64,000 nucleotides of DNA. Origin: Ampelocalamus luodianensis (Eukaryota > Streptophyta > Magnoliopsida > Poales > Poaceae). A model generated the notes under the pieces. It saw nothing but the letters and a program-made list of their open reading frames with translations. It had not been told where the DNA came from and searched no databases. Position 1 is the stretch's first letter, and each line of letters begins with the position of its first letter. The stretch is from assembly GCA_036346255.1 (NCBI GenBank), contig CM070629.1, positions 2,919,001 through 2,983,000 on the forward strand, given 5' to 3'. Both the position numbers and the translations under genes were made by a program. This document shows, one piece after another, positions 32,810 to 44,102 of this stretch.

Positions 32810-34625
32810 CAGGGGCGGAGATGGGCCTCGGGCTGGTTGGGCAACGGCCCGAGGCCCGGAGAGAATAGTAGTGAGAATTTTTACTATACATACATCAGTT
32901 TTTTCAGTTGTCAGCGGACAGGCCCGAGGCAACATCGCCAGCCCAACTCCCCAGTTGGCCCAGCCGAGCAGCCCTGTCTCCCTCTGTGTGGCTTTGCGGC
33001 TCTGCCCCTCACACAAACGCAGCACGCCAATCCCCAGCCTACAGACCAGCCCTAGCCGCCCCCGCCTCCTCTCCGCCGCGACGCCGCCCAGCACTCTACT
33101 CCGTCGCGATGCCGCCCCCACCGCCTCCTATCCATGCCTCCACAGCCCAGCGTCGCCCCCACCGCCTCCTATCCACGCCTCCACCGCCCAGCGCCGCCCC
33201 CACCGGCCACCGCCTCCTCTCCTCACCCGAAGGCCGGCGTCGCCCCCCGCCTCCTCTCCACGGCTCCACCGCCCAGCGTCGCCCCCCGGAACTGGCTGGT
33301 GTCCCCTCGTGAGGAAGGTGCCGTGGATTTGCTCGAGGTCGAGGATGAGATCTTCGTGCCGAGATGCTCGTCGGAGGACGCGTTCTAGCGATTCTCCCCC
33401 GAGTGCATGGGGTTGTTGCCTGTTGGGCTCACCGGTGCTCGGTGGTATACTGGATTTTGGCACACCGGTGTCGGAAATGTCCGAGACAGCACGGTCATCA
33501 GGATTTCTCCCCGTACAGAAGACACCAAGCACTGGTGGTGACAACATTAGCCCCTTCTCTCTTATTGTGAAGAGGGCATCACAGTCCTCTAGACTAAGGT
33601 CTTTGTGTGCCCAGCTAGGACTGGGCAGCTACCGCTATGGCTTGGTGGCGGATCCAGCACCAATTTCCGGCGAGTCATGGCCTGAAAATGTCAGCAGCGG
33701 TAGCATGTGGCTTCGGCTCTGTTGAGTTCAATGGTTGTGGTGGTGAATTGAATAATGACAGCAAGCCAACCCTGTTTCAGTTGCAGAATCTATGAGAGCA
33801 GAAGGATTTGAGCTCGTATTGTCCGATGACTCGGATTGGACTCTCTTCTACAAGAATGACTTGTTTGAAAGATGAGCTTATCTGAAATGGAGTGGGGGTT
33901 TCTTTGTTCAGATGTTGTGTACTAATTGCACCATAAGAACCATTGCAGACACAGGAGTTTGTGTTTGCCCCCGACTTGTACCTTTTTCGGGATATGAAGT
34001 TTCTCTTTATATTCTTTGGCGGCCCATGTAAATTATGTGGTAGATAGATTTGCTTTTGGAATAACCAATTCTGGTTCCCTTTTAATCCAGTGGTCAGAAT
34101 TCAGAGCAACATGAGTATAGAAGAAGTATTCATTTTTCGTTCGATGATATCCTGAATAACTCATGCTGTCCAGAAGCATGAAATCAGAATGCGTCAACTG
34201 TTAGTGCTGGTTAGTGATACTGTAAACTGCTGACATTTTGTAATTTGCATTAAAAATAACGTTGTGGTCTTGTGTCCCTAATTTGCATGGTCTTGTGTCC
34301 CTAATTTGCATATGCAATTTCATCTTTGCAGGCTCTGGTTCTTGTACTATTGTTGATGAAGGTATGATAGGCTCAAATGAACCAAATCTTTGTTAATTAA
34401 GCAGAAATTACGTTGTGCTATTGGTATGTTTTTCATTCTTTTTTTTTTTTTGTGTTTTATATATTTTGTCGTATCGTTAAACATGGAATTCAAATTTTAT
34501 TTTGATTGTGCATTTGTGTTGTACTTTTGTTATGCCTCAGTATTGATAGTATTCGACGTTAGTTACAGACTTATATCTCCTTAGTTTTGTGCCCGAGGCT
34601 TTGTAAATTTCTGGCTCCGCCACTG
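32810..34625. mobile_element. Non-autonomous hAT element with gene-like cargo
   Basis: The ends are CAGGGGCGGAG and, inverted, CTCCGCCACTG. The perfect 8-bp duplication GGTGCATG lies at 32802-32809 and 34626-34633. The size is 1816 bp and there is no hAT transposase or dimerisation domain. The GC-rich part (32940-33400) and the following unique part (33400-33760) look like spliced host-type sequence, followed by AT-rich intron-like DNA. A ~25-bp tandem repeat lies near 34265-34311. The cargo has no domain I recognise; the 338-codon plus frame at 32709-33725 starts outside the element and is probably fortuitous. Confidence 0.85.
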
Positions 34626-34633
34626 GGTGCATG

Positions 34634-35284
34634 GCGGCCAAGATGGGGAAAGGAGAGTGGCGACGGCGCACGGGTGGAAAAGGGGTGGATTTTGAGGGAG
34701 CATAAGCACTAGGGGACTGAGGGTAGCTTACTGGCGTAGTCAATGGTGGCGGGGAGTAACCGGGGAGGTCTGGCTACGTAGACCAGAGGCGGCACGGTGA
34801 GGTTGACGTGGAGGCGGCGACCTAGGGGAGGAGAGGAAGAATGAGTGGTGTGAGAAGACAGAGTAATAACGATGGCGGCCCCGCGGGCTGCTTGAGGGCG
34901 TGCCATTACTAAAACCCCGACATCATGGCACACACCACCCAACGCGTCATCATTACCACAACAACGGCCCCGAGGGCGCTCGAGGGCCCCGCACCAAACA
35001 CGCTTCGCTAGGCTGAAGGGGACGGTGTACCTTGACCCTGCAGGAAAATGGTGCAGTTTTGGCCATGAAGAAGCAGGATCTCAACCGCGAGGGTTTTGTC
35101 GTACCAGGCTCAATGTGCAATGTTCGTACGGATGCATGAGCCGGCGTCAGCCCTCAAGTATGAATCAATGCGGAAGTCGTGCCCGTTCAACCAGATTGGT
35201 AGCTACATCGCATTATTCGTCACAGGTTGCAGGCTACATTATTGGTCTGTGTGTGCCGGAAGAAACAAGTACGAAGCACGAACA
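34634..35284. other. GC-rich non-coding DNA and a duplicated patch
   Basis: 34634-34990 continues the sequence interrupted by the hAT element. 35098-35284 matches about 7978-8165 near the window start. No gene is supported. Confidence 0.45.
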
Positions 35285-35951
35285 GTGCTGTACCGTTTTT
35301 TTAACCATTTTTAATAATATTTTAAAGATAGCATCTCCCTAATTTTATTTCTATTCTGACCCTTTGGCCACACCAAAACGCGTAGCATGACAAAAGCACT
35401 CTGTCACTCACGTCACGGACCTTGGCGTGGCCAAAATTGCTACGATAGTTATCCAAGTTAGCGTGGCCAAAACTGTCATGATAGCCATCCAAGTTAGCGT
35501 GACTAACGACGTTGGTAGATTGTGTGGCGTGACAAACCTTGACACGCCAGTATGCATGGTGTCACTCCAAAGTGCAACGATTGGATTTGGCGAGGTTAGG
35601 GCGGGGAGGAGAGAGGAGGCGTGTGAGGGTGAGAGGGAGAAAATGGGGAAAATGGCAGAACTGGGAGGGTTGGCCGTGTGTGGCACTTAAGTCCATCGTT
35701 GTCACGCCACGAGCGTTGGCGTGACAAGATTTGTCATGCCACGCAATCTTGTCACGCCACGCAATCTGCCCATGCTGTCAGCCACGTTAGCTCTGAGGGC
35801 TATCGTGGTAGCTTTTATCACGCTGAGGTTTGTGGTGTGACAGAGTGATTTTGACATATTACGTGTTCTGGTCATGGCCAAAGGGATCATAATTAAAAAT
35901 ATAGTTAGGGAGGGTTATCTTTAAAATATTATTAAAAAATAAAAATGCACT
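35285..35951. mobile_element. Foldback element, copy 2, both arms present
   Basis: The ends are CAGTGC and, inverted, GCACTG. The arms share TTTTTAATAATATTTTAAAG near both ends and further blocks inward (CCCTTTGGCC, ACTCTGTCAC, TAGATTGTGTGGCGTGACA against its diverged inverse). The arms are ~250-300 bp with a short GC-rich loop. No protein is encoded. A transcript would form a long hairpin. No convincing target duplication is seen. Confidence 0.7.
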
Positions 35952-38900
35952 GTACTTGCTAGCATTTCTTTCTTTCTTTGCGATGGAAAAAATCCAACCC
36001 ATTATATATGCTTGTCGGAGCTATAGAGTATCTGGAAAGATAAATGCTGGCCATCTTTCATTGTTTCTCCTAGTAATGCACGGATTCTTAGCCGAGCAAA
36101 CCTTTACACCGAAGCAAATAAATGTCAAGGCCAAGCCCAAATCTGCATGGTCCGGCCACTAAGTAGAGCTAGTACATGGTTAAATCCAACCAGCTAGCTA
36201 GGTTGGTGGTTGCACCATATTACGCTCCTCACGAGCCATAACTTCTCATCACCTCTCTCAAGTCTTTGCAACAAGCACATGGCATGGAGGCCCGGGCCTT
36301 CTCCTTGCAACTCTCAAGTCCAATGGAAGAGAAATCATTCAACCAGCGGTCAATCGACCAGTATCTACTCCCAGGCAGTTGAATTGGCCAAATCCAAGCG
36401 AGGTTGGTGGTTGAACCACTTGAAGCTTCTCACGAGCAAAAAATGTTGCAATCTTCCCTTGAAACTGCAAGAAAACATCTTGTCTTCCGAAGGAATTAAT
36501 GTCGAGTCTTTTTTGGTAGGGTACATACATGCATGGCCAGATCCTTCTAGGCTGGTCCGTTGGTGGTTGCATCACATTACGCTCCTCACGAGTGCTAACT
36601 CCGCAAGCTATCCACAAAAAGCTATACAAGACAAAGGTTTCTCCATTTCTCCCCTGGAATTAGTTCAACAAAGGGGGAAAACCTGGACTACATGCACCAT
36701 GATGAACACTATAACATTCTATACAGCGGCGTACGCAAAACGAAAATAGAGGGTGTTAGTAGGACAAAGTTATCATGAGCTGAACTAGCAAGTACACACG
36801 TTTAAATATCATGTGTAATCTAAATTAATACATAAATTATGATAAACAAGGTTAAAATAAAAAAAAACATTAAATGCAATACCTTAATAATGAGTAGTGT
36901 GTTTCGAAGGCTCAGAAATATACACAAGTAGCAATCTTAATAACAAAATTAACTAAATTTATGACGTAAATAATGGTAAAGGTACTAAGAGGATACCAAA
37001 AGTGCGACGAGCGGAGCCGATACTCCTGCCCCTTGTGCCCTATGGTGCATCCGCCACTGATTCTGTCTACTTTTTTTTTTAAAAAAAAAATGGAACGGGG
37101 TAGGAGCTTTGTCGATCAATTAAAGAAAGCAAGAGCATCTATTGTTACATGATAGTTTATGACCTATTCGAAACATATCTTACGAGAGTAGACCTCGATG
37201 GTAAGTCTCCTGTTTAATTGGGTCTTTATTTCCCTATCCGATGACACACTCTCCCTAACCAAAATGGTGGCCCAAATGCCCCACGATCACACGGCTAAGA
37301 CCAGCAAATTGACACGTTGGTTGTTGCATCACATTAACCACATCACGAGCAATAAAACTGAGCACCACACATCCACACCCACCACCGCAGGCGTAGCCAC
37401 CGGGGGGCTTAGTTGGGCTCGAGCCTAACCTTCACTTCGTTTTTTCTTGTTAGCTTTAAGTTTTTTGGTAAACTGGTTGGTGTATGCAACTCAATATGAT
37501 ATGAGAGTCAAAAGATCTTGAGTTCAAAACCCGATTGACACAATTAAAAAAATAATAATTGTAGTCCACTTCTATTTTACGCCTTAGGCTCGATGGAGCT
37601 TACACGTGAGGGGGGTGTTGAAGTATAAGTGAATTGCCCGTTTTTCCACATCAACTTAAACTTTTATGTGATCTGGTCAGTACATACAACTCAATACCTT
37701 CATTGTATTTCGTTTTGTTTTTTGTTTTTGTTTTGCTTCTCTTATATTCATGTATAAATTTGGATTACACAAGTCTATGTTTGTCTCAATTTAGCTTAGC
37801 CCGCTTGTGTTTCTAATAAAAAATAGATATGTCTTAGCCCTTTGAGACTCACTCCATTTTTATCCTGACTTCACCACTACAGTGTAGCACATTAAAAAAA
37901 TGTGCAAGAGAAACTAGTTACTAACTTAATATAGCTGTCGATTTGCACCACACTGATCGCTTCGAATCCGACTGCCCATATTGACTATAAGGAACACACT
38001 ATTCATGTAAAGGCAGATGGTACACTTCCTATGAAGATGGATGCTTCTATAATCTATACTCCATCGACATATATCATGTAATGCAGTACTAGATCCTAGG
38101 GGCGAATCCACTAGAGGCTTTGTTAGCTCCCCCCCCCCTCTGTGGTGGCAGCTGCGGCCAATGGACCATGGATGCCAGAGCTGAAGGGTGAGGGAGAAAG
38201 AGATTAGACGTCATATGAAGATGGGTCATTTCTCAGCAATCGACACACAAATGAATGGGCAACTAGCAACCATCCCCCCACCAGATTGAACTAGTGCGGC
38301 GTACCTGAGCAGGCACCAGGCAAAGCTAAAACCCTAGCAGAGTAGCGACGGAACAGTGTGCGATGGTGGCGATGGTGGTCTGACGGGATCCGGGAAGCCG
38401 GGTGGTGGCGTGAAGAGGCGTGGCCCGGTGGACAGTAGGAAGCTGCGTGGCGTGCGGGGAAGCTCGAGCCTCCAACTTGGGGCAGCAGGAAGCAACGCGA
38501 TGAACTAGAGCTAGGGAGGGGGAGCAAGGAGAAGCGAAGGAGAGGAGAGGATTTGCTAGGATGTGGCACGATGAGTCGGAGCCCGGGAGGGGGAGGACCA
38601 ATGAGCCGAGGTGGAGAGGGGGGTCTACTAGTGCCAGGCATCGCCACGACGAGCCGCTGCAATCAGGACCAAACGGCGGAGGCTGAGGAGGTGAGGACAG
38701 AGCCAAAGAGGAGTTACAGGGTCAAGCTATCGCTACCTTCATTTGTACTTCTCTGTTTTTTTTCTTTGCTTCTTTTCTATTCATGTGTAAACTTAGATTA
38801 CGCAAAAATAAAATACAATATTAGTGTCAATTTAGCTTAGTACTTTGAACACATACTCTCTTTTCGTATCGTGGCTTGTCACTGCACTCCTCCGGTTCTC

Positions 38901-39390
38901 CCTGGCGATCCATCTACGAACATGAACACATGATGCAACTCCCGGTTCCATAGACTCCACCCACATCCAAGATCATTTCCACGCTCCGCGCGTCTTCTTC
39001 CCTTGGGCAGAGTGCACTCCTGCCAGGCCAGCTGTTGCACCCACTCCGCTGGCTATCTGCCACCTGTGCATCTAAAGGCAACCAAACAATGCAACGAAAC
39101 GAAACGCACGGAAAACTACTTGTCACTGCCACCGTATATCTCCTTTGGATCCTTTCGACGTCTCAAAAAAAGAGGAACAAGGATGAGTGTTTTCCCCTAG
39201 TTTCCAATGCAAAATTACAAAGCAACACCTGCCTTATTACTAGTTTACTACTACTAGTACTCGCACACTCGAGTGTAAGATCAGCTAGGTGACTTTTGTC
39301 GCTTGCAAAGAGGATGAGGAGACACTGTAACAGAGGCGTTAGGAATTATACTGAATAAGCACTAAGCACTGCCGTACTGCATGGTATATA

Positions 39391-40497
39391 GGGCAATTGA
39401 TAATATGTCCTCCGCTTAAATGGTTTTCAAATATATAGCTTCATTTTCTATATAAATGATAATATAACTTCTACTAGATGGATTCTTGATTAAATACACT
39501 GTTTATAATATTTTATTAATATATCAGGCTTTTTTTCATTTTAGCCACCCAAAATGACCAGGATGCCTTAACCCGCGCGCTCATCTCCTCCCTCTTGAGC
39601 AGCTTCGACGCCATCTGCCTTGCCGCCGGCACACCCGCCCACAACATGGACACTGTTGCCTCCGTCCCGCCCGTCCTGCCCTTCATCGTATTGGGCAACA
39701 CCGCCGGGATCGCCGCCTCCACCTTCTCGCATATCGTGGCGCTCCCTGGCCAAGGGAGCTCGCGTTGTGGCTAGCATGCGCCGGCGGCGCCGGGGCGGCG
39801 CCACCGACTATCTCGAGCGCGTGCTTCGCGAGGTCGAGAGGCCGACCTCCACGCCGCTTGTCCAGATGCCCTTCGCCGACGGGCCGACGAGACGGATCAG
39901 CTCGGTGACCAATTCCTCCGCCTCGGCGACCGTCGCCTTCATGTCCGACATTGCATTACGGAGCAATGCCTCCACCAGCCTCGCCGCGTCGATCAGTGCC
40001 TCCAGCCCGCTCCTGCTCCGCCACACGCGCGCCAGGGACGCGACCGAGGACGCGACGTCGACGGTGAGGGCCGCGGCGACCCTCTTCTTGTTGTCCTCAT
40101 CGATGCTCGGACACGACGAACACGACAAGCACCGCGTGGCCGCATCGACGGACTCGACGGCGGCATCCGCCTCCCTCCGCCGGAGCACGGACCCCACGGT
40201 CTTGTCGGAGAGGAAGGCGGCGAGCTTGTGGAGTGCCGGCGGAGATGAGCGCACGCGTACAAGACTCGGGCAAGGGCATCTGGTCATTTCGCGTGGCCAA
40301 AACATGAAAAGTTGAAAACACACATAGGATATTAACAAAAATGTTGCAGACAGGGTATTTAATTAAGAATCCATTTAGGTGGATGATATTGATATATTGT
40401 CAATTACATCGAAAATAAAGGTATATGTTCGAACAATTACATCGGAAATAAAGATATATGCTCAAAAACATTCGTGGAAGGTATATTATAATTCCAG
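39391..40497 (-). mobile_element. PUB-carrying MULE, unit A
   Basis: Same ends and layout as 18452-19568. The left flank is TGGTATATA and the right flank TTATATATA, a further diverged target duplication. About 120 bp near 39770-39890 are scrambled relative to 47990-48110, in CAG/CTG/CCGG-rich sequence. Confidence 0.85.
39545..40290 (-). pseudogene. PUB-type U-box ligase ARM fragment, unit A
   Basis: A single minus frame covers ALHKLAAFLSDKTVGSVL, IDEDNKKRVAAALTVDVASS, EALLRNAMSDMKATVAEAEE and ELIRLVG, so it is less broken than in unit 2. It then loses frame at the scrambled patch near 39880. The U-box domain is absent. Confidence 0.7.
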
Positions 40498-41231
40498 TTA
40501 TATATAGTACCGCGATCATGCACAGGCTTTTTTCTGGGAGCTCATGCGTTGGCTTGTGCCGTAGACAGGTCTCCATCTATCCATGCAGTCGTAGAGCAGA
40601 TAGTACTAGCAGAAGGATACATACAAGGCGATGGAGCCAAACGGCGTCTTTGCCATCGCCAAGGACAGTGCAAACAACGAAGGGGGCGCCTGGGCCGCTC
40701 TGCACACGTCTGCGCTCCCCTCACATTTTCCCCACGGCGAACCACCGTGGCTGCAGCCTTACTCGTGCTGCTAGCTCTACGCACCCACTCCACCACTCGC
40801 GTAAGATCGATCGGATCGAATCGAATCTCCTGCGCCGTTGCTGCAACCGACGACTGTGGCGGCGTGTCGCCGCCGTCGTGCGTGCGGTGAGCCGTGGTTG
40901 CTGAGCATGACCGGTCCTTCCTCGCTCGCACTCCGCCCCGCATTTGTATGTACGCAAGGTGGAATATTCACGTGATGAACTATATGTGATTGCCTCTAGT
41001 AAAATCTTGCCGAGTAGCGCCGCCACACAATGTCGATCATTGGAAGAGAGAAATGGGAGCGTATTTTGCAAGCATTTACAAGCGAGCTCCTATTCCTATA
41101 TGTTGATCGATATCCATGGTGACGACAAGGATGCACACACGATTGCTCCCTGAAAGCAACCTGGAGCTTGCAGATATGTAAATATTATTGTGAATCTGCA
41201 TGGCAAATTGGAGCTATTTAGCTAGCAGACT

Positions 41232-41481
41232 CTCCTATGTTCAAAAATATATGACGTTTTGGATACTAACACGATCTTCAACATGCAACTTTGACTATTA
41301 CTTTTTATATAAATATGTTCATAAAATAATTAGATTACGAAAATATTTTTCATAACTAATCTAATGATACTTTTTTTACATGACCAACAAATGTAGTTTT
41401 TTTTTTATATATTAGTGGTCAAAGTTAAAGAAGTTTGACTGCACACTTTTTAAAACGTGATATATTTTTGAATGGAAGGAG
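41232..41481. mobile_element. Stowaway-like MITE, unit A
   Basis: The ends are CTCCTATGTTCAAAAATATA and, inverted, TATATTTTTGAATGGAAGGAG; the TIRs pair through ACGTTTT. It is 250 bp, AT-rich and non-coding. It is present in all three young units and absent from units 2 and 3. A TA target duplication is not clear on the left side. Confidence 0.7.
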
Positions 41482-42460
41482 TATTACATTAGTATGTAAT
41501 TATTGTGCACTATACATAATTACATACTGATCGGTAACAGTTAACGCGTTAATATGCAATATAGTTTATAAAACTCTCTATTCTATCACACCATTGCACG
41601 AACACTTCGACGAGTTTTAGTATTTCTGGACGCATCAATCCCAATGGCATGATAATGCGAACAGAAATTGCATGGAGGCAAACGTACAAATTAAACCATT
41701 TGGTAACCACGTGGTAATGTAAACAGCGCTGACATGTACAAACTGCCCAAGATAATTTAGCTCAATTAAGGGCAGGTTAACTCAGCGTTGATAGCTATTA
41801 TAGCAAAGATATCTCCACGTATATGTTGACAATATTAAAAAAATGCTTGTATAGAGGATAATACGATTTATTCTCAAAATCGTGTTTTAATCCCAATACA
41901 TGAACCATATTTCTCATCTCATAACAAAAGTAGAAGTCTAATATTCAGTAAGTACAGAGACATGAATTTCAGGGACTTGTAGCAATTTCCAGGGGCTTTG
42001 AGTCATATATTCAATTCTATTGGCTTAGTTGGGGTCCGGCCAGTGTCAGGATTTTCATGAGCAACAAGCAGCCATGTTTATCATGGACCTACAGTGCAGA
42101 GACCATAGTAGGTACGAGGCTGAGGCTGCCGGCCCCACCACCCTTGCATGTAAAAGCAGTTGGCATGGCCGCAAGGTGCAGCCTACCTGCAGGCACCAAT
42201 AAATTTTCATTGCAGGCTTTTTACCAGCCTTTTTGGATGAATTTATTGAGCCACTCATTCAATCAATCCTATCCTCACGACTTTCGAGTTCAAGAAGGCG
42301 GTGCTAGCTTATTAACGCCCACTTTCCTCTTGCTTGTCACAATGCTCACTAATTCCTTTTGCGCCACTACTTGTTACCCGGATGATTGATGGGCTTTGGG
42401 GTAAGACGATCACTGAATGAACAAGAGAAGCAATGCCAAGTTATATATGTACGGTGTGTA

Positions 42461-43905
42461 TCAGATTGGTGTTGTGTTTAGCCTTCTCCTCTTGGAAGCT
42501 GGAGTAGAGGCCTGACTGTTGTTACCACTGCTGTTGTTTGACTGTGATGATCCTAGTGTCGTGTCATCACTCCTAAAGCTGAAGCATGCTGCATCCAGCA
42601 CGGCGATCGGGCTCCGTGGCACTAAAGGGCCTGCATTGATGTTCCTCTCTTCTTCACCAACGCCTTCTCTTGCATCACCAAAGCATCTCATAATCATCTC
42701 CTCGCATGCACACATCACATTTCGTAAAGAGTGTAAATACAATGGCGCACTAACTGGGTTTCCGCAACTCAAGAAGAGACTCACCTTATTTACAGGATTT
42801 CATATGTCGCAAGGGCACCGCCAAGCCAACGACCGATTCTCGAGAAGCGTTGATAGCACCATCGCGCAAAGAATCTCGGAAGGTCCGAATGACAAGAACC
42901 TAGAGTCTATAAATCCATTGCACGAGTATATTCTAGTTAGTACACCACCATCAGATGTTGCCATTGGCAATGTAGGTAAAACCTTTGGGTTAACTCATCA
43001 AGCAATATGGTCGAACCTTTCAGAGTGCCAACTATGAGCTCAGCGCACCTTGAGGCCGCAGTGTAACTCGGTGGCTTCCTTCATTGAACTTGTCCAGAAG
43101 TAGTCGATGAAAGAGAATGGGGTCACACCGCAACCTCCATTTCAAGGTCTCCATCACAATGAGCTCCATCCTCTTAATATTCCTTGCTTCAAACACATAC
43201 TTCGCATCGCAAACCTATCGTATATTAATCGCATTTCAGCAAAAATCTTCGTGCGATCATTGAACAATTATCAATTTTACAATGCTGTAACTTCTTCTTC
43301 ACCTGAAGATCCACAGGAAGAGGGGCCTCCGTCTCCTCCATCTTGACAGCAAGAGATAGGCACGCAACTGACAGCAACTGTTGCATCCAAGATTTGTCAT
43401 GCTACAACAACAAGAAACCAAAAAGACGCAATAATCAGTATCAGGTTAACTTACATAGTAAGTAGCAATGTACATGTTCAGATTCTTACTGGAAGATTAA
43501 ACGAGGAGAAGAACCTATCCAGGTAGTTCACGGATAGGTAAAGACTCAGTGGTCCAAAATTGTAGTAGGAATGGACCTGCAGCCCACATGAGAGGACAAG
43601 ATCAGCGCCTCGTCGGTTTCTACTTAAAACATATTTGTCCAGATAAAGGCAAAGGTGCTAGTGGGCTCATTGCCTCATTGCTATCTGTATCTCTTACTAG
43701 TAGCTGTCGAATTGGCAAGAAGCCACAAGATGCAAGACACACAGCCAAAACAGGATTGACTAAAAGTCAAAGATGTAATGCAAGCATGCAACAGCCTACC
43801 TAAAATCAATTAATCCACCATAAAAAAGAAATCGAAAGAACCAATAAATCCTAAGATTTTTCTTTTTCTTTTTTCACCTTGCAAATCCAATCTATGGCGT
43901 CTTTC
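42461..43905 (-). pseudogene. D-type cyclin, copy 4, exon 1 mostly deleted
   Basis: Exons 2 and 3 (43490-43576, 43303-43401) keep full length and encode YNFGPLSLYLSVNY and KMEETEAPLP-type sequence. Exon 1 is reduced to its last ~28 nt (43878-43905): the sequence jumps from GCGTCTTTC to the 5' leader, removing the start codon and LxCxE. Exons 4 (43017-43214, 198 nt), 5 (42785-42906, 122 nt) and 6 (42461-42700, 240 nt) have small indels, and the exon 6 acceptor CTGCAG is corrupted. The exon 1 deletion looks real. The small indels sit in CAG/CTG-rich patches and may be artefacts. Confidence 0.85.
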
Positions 43906-44095
43906 TCCTGCTCCTACTTGAGGAGTATTTGGTACAAGAATCCGTTCTTGGGGCCTACAGGTTGCTACTCTTTTCCTCGGCTGTGGCCTTGGGAGGTGAG
44001 ATAGAGAGGACCCAATGGAGAATGGCAAAGGGAAAGCAAAGATGGGAGAGAGAGAGGGGTCTCCTGGGGAAGAGAATGAAGAAGGGCTTTGGGTG

Positions 44096-44102
44096 TTTTA
44101 TA
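44096..44102 (-). promoter_or_regulatory. TATA box of cyclin copy 4
   Basis: TATAAAA on the minus strand. Sequence upstream of it is the start of the next unit (TACTTGCTAGC...), not the ancestral promoter segment of copies 1 and 2. Confidence 0.55.

Noticed and set aside
32709..33725. 338-codon plus frame across the hAT left end
   Set aside because: The frame starts outside the element, crosses its terminus and has no recognisable domain, so it is probably fortuitous.
36210..36749. 179-codon plus-strand frame repeated at 44365 and 52919
   Set aside because: It is kept only because the three units are almost identical. It spans the recurring non-coding motif and shows no protein family features.
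37380..37890. Possible hAT element with GTAGCCACC...CTTCACCACTAC ends
   Set aside because: The ends are weak, the left end differs between units and no 8-bp duplication could be found.
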